From contig NZ_GG657883.1 in the NCBI RefSeq assembly GCF_000156355.1, positions 2,308 through 35,492 on the forward strand: DNA of 33,185 nucleotides. Reading direction: 5' to 3'. Under the pieces are notes generated by a model, which had not been told where the DNA came from, searched no databases, and saw only the letters and a list, made by a program, of their open reading frames with translations. This document shows, one piece after another, positions 27,452 to 33,185 of the stretch (the first letter of the stretch is position 1; each line of letters begins with the position of its first letter). Made by a program: the position numbers and the translations under genes. This stretch comes from Methylophaga thiooxydans DMS010. GTDB lineage: Bacteria; Pseudomonadota; Gammaproteobacteria; Nitrosococcales; Methylophagaceae.

Positions 27452-27460
27452 AAGGAGGAT
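27452..27460 (+). promoter_or_regulatory. Orphan strong Shine-Dalgarno sequence
   Basis: AAGGAGGAT in the 190-bp mgsC-27503 spacer, followed only by GTG TGT and GTG TAG type starts giving peptides of at most about a dozen codons before the AGAGAGG site of the next gene. It could mark a leader peptide or be the relic of a lost gene. Confidence 0.3.
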
Positions 27461-27502
27461 TGTGTGTAGTTCATTTAATTTTTAAAAGAGAGGAATAAAA
27501 CC

Positions 27503-27793
27503 ATGAATAATAATTTAAAAAAACGCATACACAGTATGTATTTACGGGATTGTTTTATGGCTTGGTCAGATATTATTTTGATCTGGCTCGCTATAGGCTT
27601 CGTCCTCATTAGTATCTTGAACATTGTTGATGATCCGATCGTTAGGACGGTTCTGATTGTTTCCAGTGCTTTATTAGTTCTTTTCAATACTGCTTCAGTT
27701 GGTTCAATGACCAAACATTACGCAGAAGACAAGGACTTTATATACGGCCTGGATATTAAGCATCTCGACGAAAATCGAGCGGCCAAAAAATAA
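27503..27793 (+). CDS. Small two-helix membrane protein, unknown
   Basis: A 96-residue protein I do not recognise. Two predicted membrane helices: about residues 21-42 (SDIILIWLAIGFVLISILNIV) and 47-66 (IVRTVLIVSSALLVLFNTASVG), with a basic N-terminus (NNNLKKRIHSMYLR) and a charged C-terminal tail. AGAGAGGAA precedes the ATG. First of four closely packed genes for small membrane proteins and an APC permease; 32 bp from the next gene. It may be an accessory subunit of that transporter. That is inferred from context only. Confidence 0.78.
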   Translation: MNNNLKKRIHSMYLRDCFMAWSDIILIWLAIGFVLISILNIVDDPIVRTVLIVSSALLVLFNTASVGSMTKHYAEDKDFIYGLDIKHLDENRAAKK

Positions 27794-27825
27794 ACTATGT
27801 AAGAGTCAATTAATGAGGATGTGCT

Positions 27826-28236
27826 ATGTCCAACTATATACCCAAGATTCAGCATAAACGTGGTCAGTTGTTTGATAGTTTGTTTGTTCTTGTACTCGTT
27901 TATGTCAGTCTCTATATCCCCTTGTTTCTCGAATCAGATACGAAATCTGTCGATGAAACTGTCTTAACTCAGGCTCATACCTGGGAATCTCTAGATGTCT
28001 CCACCGTTGAGCAAGAACAGTGGCAAAAGCTGGGTTTCGATGAAACAGCCGCTGCTGAGATTATCAACGACAAATTTGATTACACCATTAATCCGGTGAT
28101 GCTTGTGATCACGGCATTGGTCATTATCGGCTACTTCTTTTTCGTTTTGCGTGTGTCCCAAAAACAGTACCGCGAAGTGATAGACGAAAAATTTGGTCAT
28201 GGTGATACACAATCAGATAAGGAGGCAACACGATGA
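27826..28236 (+). CDS. Two-helix membrane protein with extracytoplasmic loop, unknown
   Basis: A 136-residue protein of unknown function. Helix 1 about 17-35 (DSLFVLVLVYVSLYIPLFL), an acidic loop about 36-88 (ESDTKSVDETVLTQAHTWESLDVSTVEQEQWQKLGFDETAAAEII), helix 2 about 91-110 (NPVMLVITALVIIGYFFFVLRV) and a charged tail. By the positive-inside rule the loop should lie in the periplasm, a place where it could touch solute or a partner. Its stop overlaps the next start (ATGA), so translation is coupled to the 59-residue protein and through it to the permease. Confidence 0.8.
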   Translation: MSNYIPKIQHKRGQLFDSLFVLVLVYVSLYIPLFLESDTKSVDETVLTQAHTWESLDVSTVEQEQWQKLGFDETAAAEIINDKFDYTINPVMLVITALVIIGYFFFVLRVSQKQYREVIDEKFGHGDTQSDKEATR

Positions 28237-28412
28237 TTTACTGGGAATTATTAAGTTATGCAGCCTGGATTATTGCCGGGTTGTTATTACTGTGGATTCT
28301 GGCCGATGCCATTAGTGTGTCGCGTCAGTTTGATGAAGAGCTACTTGTCAGTTCGCGCGAAGGTGCTGATGAGTTTATGGAACAGATCCAGCATGAGGAG
28401 GAAGGCAAATGA
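28233..28412 (+). CDS. Single-helix 59-residue membrane protein, unknown
   Basis: Short gene found by its ATGA overlaps on both sides: its ATG overlaps the upstream stop, and its own TGA overlaps the permease ATG at 28409. Reading MIYWELLSYAAWIIAGLLLLWILADAISVSRQ, one helix about residues 7-28, then an acidic cytoplasmic tail (FDEELLVSSREGADEFMEQIQHEEEGK). AAGGAGG lies 8 nt before the start, strong evidence for translation. Like its neighbours, it resembles a transporter accessory subunit in size and position only; no family recognised. Confidence 0.8.
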   Translation: MIYWELLSYAAWIIAGLLLLWILADAISVSRQFDEELLVSSREGADEFMEQIQHEEEGK

Positions 28413-29809
28413 GTAATTCTACGTCTACCTCAACTGCGGGACAGCAACAGAGCATTTCGATGCTGAAAGTGCTCAACCCGTTTCATGTCTGGGCACTAGG
28501 TGTCGGTATCGTTCTAGTCGGTGAATTTATGGGCTGGAACTTTTCTGTCGCCAAGGGCGGCGCGTATGGTGCATTAATTGCCTGCTGGGTAATTGGTTTG
28601 CTATACAGCTGTGTTGCCATGATAGATTCCGAAGTCACCTCAACCGTGGCAGCAGCCGGTGGTCAATACACACAGGCCAAACATATTATCGGGCCATTGA
28701 TGGCCTTCAATGTGGGGCTGTATTTGGTGATGGCGTATACCATGCTGGAAGCAGCTGATGCCTTAATAGTTGGTGACTTGATGTCAGCGGTGGCAGCAGC
28801 AACGGGCTATGAAGGTTTAAACCCGCAACCCTTTGTGGTGCTGACAATCGCCTTTTTGGCATGGTTGAATTACCGCGGCGTGTTTATGACGCTGACGGTG
28901 AATTTCGTCATTACCTTATTTGCCTTTTTGGCGATTATTGCTTTGTTTATTGGTACCGACCCACTCAATCCGGGGAGTGTGCTAAAGCATAGCGATTTGC
29001 TCACCGAATTGCCTTATGGCTGGATAGGGGTGGTGGCCTCGTTGCAGTTTGGCATGTGGTATTACCTGGGTATTGAAGGCACCTGTCAGGCAGCAGAAGA
29101 AGTGCGTAGCGCAGGTCGTGCTATTCCGCTAGGCACCATTGGCGGTATTTTGACCTTGCTGGTGGCAGCAACACTGACCTGGTATATCTCGACCGGTCTG
29201 ATGCCATGGCAGTATCTGGGACAAGCAACCACGCCTTTATATGATGCGGCATCCATTATCGGTAACCCATCATTACAGGTCGTATTGTTTATCGGCACTA
29301 TGTTCGCAGCAATTGCTTCTGCTAATGGCTGTATCAATGATGCGGCAAGGGCTTGGTTCTCTATGGGGCGAGATCGTTATATGCCAACGTGGTTTGGCGC
29401 GATTCATCCCCATTACCGGACACCGTTCAGAGCTATTATCTTTTTGATTCCGATTGCGGTGTCGTTTGCCTTTACCGGGTTGTTAGATCAGGTCATTACC
29501 TTCTCTATTTTGTCTGGTCTGCTGGGCTATACCTTTATGTCGATCAATATGATCAAGTTCCGCAAAATGTGGCCACTTGATGTGATCAAACGAGGCTATA
29601 TTCATCCGTTCCATCCTATTCCGGCATTGACTCTATTGGGGCTTTGTTCGGTGGTTTATTTTGCTACTTTCCTTGGTTATGGCGCGTCGTTGCTTTCGAT
29701 CATGGCGTTCTACATCGTCGCTTCGGTGTGGTTTGTTATGCGTCGTTATCAGTTCGTCAAACGAGGTGATCAGTTCACCATGCCATGGCCACGGCCGAAA
29801 GGTTATTAA
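28409..29809 (+). CDS. APC-family amino acid/amine permease (ethanolamine permease-like)
   Basis: A 466-residue permease with about 12 helices and LeuT-type fold. Start of helix 1: HVWALGVGIVLVGEFMGWNFSVAKGGAYGALIA, close to the GVGIVxxGExxGWN pattern of ethanolamine permeases; AAGGQYTQAKHIIGP and GIEGTCQAAEEVRSAGRAIPLGTIGG are further APC signatures. The ATG overlaps the preceding small gene (ATGA); GAGGAGG lies upstream. Adjacent to the methylamine operon, the substrate could be methylamine, ethanolamine or a related amine; this is inference. The cotranscribed small membrane proteins are unusual for this family. Confidence 0.88.
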   Translation: MSNSTSTSTAGQQQSISMLKVLNPFHVWALGVGIVLVGEFMGWNFSVAKGGAYGALIACWVIGLLYSCVAMIDSEVTSTVAAAGGQYTQAKHIIGPLMAFNVGLYLVMAYTMLEAADALIVGDLMSAVAAATGYEGLNPQPFVVLTIAFLAWLNYRGVFMTLTVNFVITLFAFLAIIALFIGTDPLNPGSVLKHSDLLTELPYGWIGVVASLQFGMWYYLGIEGTCQAAEEVRSAGRAIPLGTIGGILTLLVAATLTWYISTGLMPWQYLGQATTPLYDAASIIGNPSLQVVLFIGTMFAAIASANGCINDAARAWFSMGRDRYMPTWFGAIHPHYRTPFRAIIFLIPIAVSFAFTGLLDQVITFSILSGLLGYTFMSINMIKFRKMWPLDVIKRGYIHPFHPIPALTLLGLCSVVYFATFLGYGASLLSIMAFYIVASVWFVMRRYQFVKRGDQFTMPWPRPKGY

Positions 29810-29823
29810 GGGGGGGATGCAAA

Positions 29824-30252
29824 ATGAACAAAATTTTATGTGCAACCGATGGCTCACATAGTGCCCAAAAGGCAGTGGTTCATGCGGTGGAATTGGCAAA
29901 ACTGGCAGATGCCGAGTTGACCTTTATCCATGTCGTGATGCCAACTACTGATGATGTCTCACATGCTCGTTTCTGGAACTCGAGCATGCTGAAAGCCGCT
30001 GAAGAGCAAGTTCAGATGGAGTTACATGAGGCAATAGAAACGGCGCATCAACGTGGCTTAGAGCCTGTTTTTTGTACCACAGTCCCCGGACACAACATTG
30101 CTAAGGCAATTATTGATTATGCCGAAAACAACCATCACGATTATGTCGTGGTGGGGTCAGTTGGTCGCACCGGGCTTTCCAAGGTCTTGCTTGGCTCCAT
30201 TGCTGAGCAAGTGATCAGCAAAGCGCACTGTCCAGTAACGGTAGTGCGGTAA
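29824..30252 (+). CDS. Universal stress protein (UspA family)
   Basis: A 142-residue single-domain USP. N-terminal MNKILCATDGSHSAQKAVVHAVELAKLADAELTFIHVV and the ATP-binding motif G-x2-G-x9-G-S (GSVGRTGLSKVLLGS) are present, so it belongs to the nucleotide-binding type. The start at 29824 follows a GGGGGG tract 6 nt upstream and lies 14 bp after the permease; an upstream in-frame ATG is inside the permease gene. USPs encoded next to transporters often act as their nucleotide-responsive regulators, and that is a reasonable guess here. A terminator follows. Confidence 0.92.
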   Translation: MNKILCATDGSHSAQKAVVHAVELAKLADAELTFIHVVMPTTDDVSHARFWNSSMLKAAEEQVQMELHEAIETAHQRGLEPVFCTTVPGHNIAKAIIDYAENNHHDYVVVGSVGRTGLSKVLLGSIAEQVISKAHCPVTVVR

Positions 30253-30264
30253 GCATCACGGTCA

Positions 30265-30302
30265 CCCCGCGGTCTTTCTTTTAAGGCTGCGGGGATTTTT
30301 TT
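30265..30302 (+). terminator. Rho-independent terminator after the usp gene
   Basis: CCCCGC (30265-30270) pairs with GCGGGG (30289-30294), with partly pairable GG/GGCT inside, followed by ATTTTTTT. It closes the 27503-30252 unit. Confidence 0.82.
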
Positions 30303-30356
30303 CTGACAAAAAGGAAATGCCCATGTGTGATCTGATTAACAGCAGTGGAGGTCGCT

Positions 30357-31028
30357 ATGCCTGAACTTGTTGTGTCTTTAGCTATTTTTTTTAGTGTGGT
30401 GTTGTGGTGGCTGTATAAGAAGCACGATAACCAAGTGTCGCAATCTCGAGCGGCATTATTGAGTGACTGTAATAAGGTCATGACCATTAACGAAACCCAT
30501 TATGACAGGGCGGGGTATGCCGCCATTAAAGGTGACTTTAGTGGTTCCTCTATCAGTCTCAGACTCGAGGTTGATAACTTGACTGCACGTAAGATTCCGG
30601 TGATGTGGTTACATATCGCGATGCCGCGTGAGGACAAGCACGGAGGCAGTCTCGATATTCTGGTTCGCCCTCAAATTAATGATGTTTATAGTCCTTCGTG
30701 GAATTGGAATGAGACTGTGACGCCTTTATCAGGCTGGCCTCATCATGCCCGCTATATGAGTAACGGAGCCCCACCAGAACTGTCAAAAATCGATGCCGAT
30801 GTGCGAACGCTATTTGCCGATGAACGTACCAAAGAGCTGGTTGTGACACCTGAAACTGTCCGTTTGACCTATTTAATCAGGCAGGCCGATAGGGGGCACT
30901 ATTTGTTGTTGCGTTCGATTGAGTTTGATCAGAGTCCCATCGATTCAGATGAAATTGCGGCTTTGACTCACCAGTTACGCCACCTAGTCAGCAGTCTTGC
31001 AGGAGGATACCAAAATGAGTCAGCTTGA
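30357..31028 (+). CDS. Membrane-anchored protein of unknown function
   Basis: A 223-residue protein with one N-terminal helix (about residues 3-20, LVVSLAIFFSVVLWWLYKK) and a large soluble part (about 25-215) I do not recognise. The soluble part has beta-rich segments (YAAIKGDFSGSSISLRLEVDNLTARKIPVMWLHIAMP) and conserved-looking SWNWNETVTPLSGWP. GGAGG lies 7 nt before the ATG at 30357. Its 3' end overlaps the next gene by 14 bp, indicating coupling. Orientation of the soluble part is uncertain; Lys-Lys after the helix suggests it faces the cytoplasm. Confidence 0.75.
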   Translation: MPELVVSLAIFFSVVLWWLYKKHDNQVSQSRAALLSDCNKVMTINETHYDRAGYAAIKGDFSGSSISLRLEVDNLTARKIPVMWLHIAMPREDKHGGSLDILVRPQINDVYSPSWNWNETVTPLSGWPHHARYMSNGAPPELSKIDADVRTLFADERTKELVVTPETVRLTYLIRQADRGHYLLLRSIEFDQSPIDSDEIAALTHQLRHLVSSLAGGYQNESA

Positions 31029-31308
31029 AGCTAAACAACCACAACCGTGGCACCCGTATCTGGTGCTGCTGGTCGCCATTATCTTGCCGGGAGTAGGGCA
31101 GGTGTTAAACAACGCTCCCATGCGTGGCTTAACCATGGTGTTTTTTATGTTAGTGCTGGGGGTGGTTACCTTTCAGCTTGCCAGTCCCGATGTGTCAGTG
31201 TTAGGTCAATTTGCTGGCGGCATTTTTATTTATGCTTTATCGGTGATGGATGCCTATTTATGGGCAAAAGTTCGTTACCAAGTTTATAAATATTCAGCTT
31301 TAATTTAA
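31015..31308 (+). CDS. Small multi-helix membrane protein, unknown
   Basis: A 97-residue hydrophobic protein with about three helices: PYLVLLVAIILPGVGQVLNN, GLTMVFFMLVLGVVTFQLA and GQFAGGIFIYALSVMDAYLWAKV. The LPGVGQVLN...RGL pattern resembles small TM2-like or DUF5683-like membrane proteins, but I cannot assign a family. AGGAGG lies 8 nt before the ATG. It is coupled to the preceding gene by a 14-bp overlap and precedes the second APC permease by 223 bp. Confidence 0.78.
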   Translation: MSQLEAKQPQPWHPYLVLLVAIILPGVGQVLNNAPMRGLTMVFFMLVLGVVTFQLASPDVSVLGQFAGGIFIYALSVMDAYLWAKVRYQVYKYSALI

Positions 31309-31361
31309 AAATAAATAACGCTTTATTTGCGATTAAGTACTGTTTTTACTCGTTTTTTTAA

Positions 31362-31468
31362 TACTCCCTATGGAGTACTCACAGAAGAGAATTATCAAGA
31401 TCAAAGAAAAAGGCTACTTTCAATTCAGGCTTTTTTTGGAAGTCTTTGAGTTGGAGATCGCATGCGAT
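31362..31468. promoter_or_regulatory. Intergenic hairpin and 12-bp palindrome before the second permease
   Basis: The 223-bp spacer 31309-31531 holds a TACTCC-CTAT-GGAGTA hairpin (31362-31377) and a perfect palindrome ATCGCATGCGAT (31457-31468) about 64 bp before the permease ATG. Either could be a regulator site. I see no convincing terminator or promoter hexamers. Confidence 0.4.
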
Positions 31469-31531
31469 TTTCAGAGGTGAAAACAACAGTTCCGAAATCA
31501 AGCCATGCTTGATGTAGGTGGAGATGTGACT

Positions 31532-32995
31532 ATGAGTGACAATAACCTGAATAATTCAGGCAGCTCAGTGCATGACCATGAATCCCTTGAACGTTCTATT
31601 GATTGGAAACAAGGGCTGGCCATTGCATCCGGGGTGCCATTACTAATCCTTCCCTCGCTTGGGTATTTCCCGTTGTGGGTAGCGGCTGCAGCGATTCTCA
31701 TATGGGGATTATCCGTTGTGCAAGGGTTTTTCCAGAATATAGCCTATGCCGAGATGGCAACGACCTTTCCTAAAGCGTCTGGCTTACCTGGCTTTGCTCA
31801 ACATGTATTTACAAGTGACAACTACCAAGGAAAGTATGACAAAGGTAAGTTAATCGGTGGATTCAGTGCCTGGAGCTACTGGTTTGCGTGGAATCCCGTT
31901 TTAGCTATTTTTGCCATACTGGTGGGCAGTTACCTACAGGGGCTGTTCCCCGGACTGGGCGAGATGTTCACTGAATATCAATTGTCGTTACTGTCTGGTG
32001 TTGTGATTTTTACCGCTTTAATTGTGGTGAACTATTTTGGCCTTAAAGATGGTGCGATGTTGGGTTATATCCTGGCTGCAGTGTCAATTGTGCCCTTAGT
32101 AGTCATGACAGCAGTACCCTTTGCTACCGGCTCAGTTGAGCTTAGCAACATCACATCTCAATGGTTACCAACAGACTGGTCATGGGATATGCATCATATT
32201 CTGATTCTGTTTGGTTTGTTTGCGATTGCTCAGTGGAGTGCGTGTGCCTGGGAAACGGCAGCAATCTATGGTCCTGAATACAAAAAACCAGGCAAAGATG
32301 TACCTAAAGCCTTGTTTGTTTGTGGTGCCATTTGCTTACTGACATTCGTATTGGTGCAATCTGCTGTCATCGGCGTACTTGGTGTAGAAGGTGTACTTGC
32401 TGAACCTCTTTCTCCAATGATTCCTGTGGCCAAGGCTGCTTTTGGTGAGTCAGGTTCTGTGATTGCCATTGTGATGCTGATTGCTGCGATGATCTTGATT
32501 ATCCAGACTGCTTACTTGGGTTCTTCTCGTGCGATGCACTCAATGGCGATGGAAGGCAACCTGCCTAAAGTGCTGAGTAAAGTTAACAATCATGGCACAC
32601 CAATCTTGGCGATGATTGTGATTGGCTTATTCAACTTGGTGTTGATTTCTATGGGTACGCCGGCTGCGATTCTGGCAGCTTCTGCGATTGGCTACACCTG
32701 TGCTAACGGTATCAGTCTTTTTGCCTACGTTAAGGCTAAAAAAGATGCACGTTTTGCCAATTTGGATAGACCTTTCAAGGCGCCAGTAGGCTGGAAAAAT
32801 ATTGCAATGCTGTTTGGCTTGTTCAATATCCCATTGTGCTTGATCGGTGTGGTCTATCTGAACAGCCTGGAAGTAGGCTGGACCTCAACCTGGATTGGTT
32901 TCATCGTACTGTCTGCATTCCTGCCAATCTGGCTTTATAGTCAGCACGAGCGCCATTCGAATGCAGCCTCTATCAGTACTGCGGCTAGCAAATAA
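31532..32995 (+). CDS. APC-family amino acid permease
   Basis: A 487-residue inner-membrane permease with about 12 helices, distinct from the 28409 permease. It lacks the GExxGWN element: its first helix reads GLAIASGVPLLILPSLGYFPLWVAAAAILIWG. AEMATTFPKASGLPGFAQHVF, AQWSACAWETAAIYGPEYKKPGKDVPKALF and GSSRAMHSMAMEGNLPKVL are APC-superfamily signatures. I choose ATG 31532, 8 nt after AGGTGGAG; an in-frame ATG at 31505 is less supported. Monocistronic: a strong terminator follows. Substrate unknown; the region suggests amino acids or amines. Confidence 0.87.
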   Translation: MSDNNLNNSGSSVHDHESLERSIDWKQGLAIASGVPLLILPSLGYFPLWVAAAAILIWGLSVVQGFFQNIAYAEMATTFPKASGLPGFAQHVFTSDNYQGKYDKGKLIGGFSAWSYWFAWNPVLAIFAILVGSYLQGLFPGLGEMFTEYQLSLLSGVVIFTALIVVNYFGLKDGAMLGYILAAVSIVPLVVMTAVPFATGSVELSNITSQWLPTDWSWDMHHILILFGLFAIAQWSACAWETAAIYGPEYKKPGKDVPKALFVCGAICLLTFVLVQSAVIGVLGVEGVLAEPLSPMIPVAKAAFGESGSVIAIVMLIAAMILIIQTAYLGSSRAMHSMAMEGNLPKVLSKVNNHGTPILAMIVIGLFNLVLISMGTPAAILAASAIGYTCANGISLFAYVKAKKDARFANLDRPFKAPVGWKNIAMLFGLFNIPLCLIGVVYLNSLEVGWTSTWIGFIVLSAFLPIWLYSQHERHSNAASISTAASK

Positions 32996-33011
32996 AATCA
33001 TTTTAACTACC

Positions 33012-33047
33012 GAGGCGGCTTAATAGGCCGCCTCACATTATTTTTTA
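33012..33047 (+). terminator. Rho-independent terminator after the second permease
   Basis: GAGGCGGC (33012-33019), loop TTAATAG, GCCGCCTC (33027-33034), then a T-rich tail. Eight perfect GC-rich pairs. Confidence 0.9.
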
Positions 33048-33071
33048 TAACGAAAATGTAGAGGAAACAAA

Positions 33072-33185
33072 ATGAAAAAGATTATCTCATTAGTAGCTTT
33101 AACAGGTTTGATGGCTTCAGGATCTGCTATGGCATGGGAAAGTGAAGACGGCGCACATTCAACTAGCGCTAGTGTCGCACTGAGC
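33072..33185 (+). CDS. Exported protein, 3' truncated by window edge
   Basis: Only 38 codons are visible. MKKIISLVALTGLMASGSAMA is a textbook Sec signal peptide with cleavage after AMA at residue 21; the mature part begins WESEDGAHSTSASVALS. GAGGAA lies 5 nt before the ATG. The SASVALS ending could be the first strand of an outer-membrane barrel of the TorF/TIGR02001 type, but too little is present to decide. Confidence 0.7.
   Translation, partial: MKKIISLVALTGLMASGSAMAWESEDGAHSTSASVALS

Noticed and set aside
31409..31438. Possible terminator (AAAAAGGCT ... AGGCTTTTTTT)
   Set aside because: Only about six A-T/G-C pairs form before the arms mismatch; too weak to call.
1..33185. CRISPR arrays, rRNA, ordinary tRNAs, intact insertion sequences
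   Set aside because: No regularly spaced repeats, no tRNA other than the tmRNA's tRNA-like part, and no transposase reading seen.

Overview
The window looks like chromosomal DNA of a gammaproteobacterial methylotroph. Methylophaga or a close relative is my best guess, based on a complete N-methylglutamate pathway for methylamine oxidation, Entner-Doudoroff genes (usable in the ribulose monophosphate cycle), a RatA/RatB/SmpB/tmRNA block typical of gammaproteobacteria, and moderate GC. The genus is inferred; no rRNA is present.

Layout. 1-2110: 3' part of edd followed by eda, ending in a strong, probably bidirectional terminator. 2109-4515 (minus): a secreted protein of unknown function, then a DUF692 multinuclear iron enzyme and its DUF2063 partner. 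4725-6519 (plus): a lone DppB-type ABC permease overlapping a ferritin-like DUF455 gene. 6516-8645 (minus): a sodium-dependent symporter, ratA and ratB. 8780-9678 (plus): smpB and ssrA, with a decayed phage-type integrase just after the tmRNA 3' end (island scar). 10208-13929: a large membrane PAS/GGDEF/EAL protein with a frameshift in the EAL domain. 14099-16875: an unknown protein, an exported alkaline phosphatase and a group 2 truncated haemoglobin.

16880-27312 is the core. A minus-strand XRE-cupin regulator is divergent from mgdABCD-gmaS-mgsABC. GmaS makes gamma-glutamylmethylamide from methylamine and glutamate, MgsABC makes N-methylglutamate, and MgdABCD oxidises it, releasing glutamate and passing the C1 unit to folate or formaldehyde. 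The 244-bp spacer carries two copies of TTCATTANNTGAA and a C(UUCG)G hairpin in the presumed mRNA leader.

27503-32995: a translationally coupled cassette of three small membrane proteins, an APC permease and a universal stress protein, then two more uncharacterised membrane-associated proteins and a second APC permease. Position next to the methylamine genes suggests a transport module for amines or amino acids, with unusual small putative subunits. The window ends inside a gene for an exported protein.

Most novel-looking points: the small-subunit/APC/Usp cassette; an MgsC in which the three glutamate-synthase 3Fe-4S cysteine positions are all replaced; an MgdB lacking SoxD zinc ligands; a DUF692/DUF2063 pair without a recognisable precursor but beside a secreted protein whose only mature cysteines are in a CGC motif; and the candidate operators.
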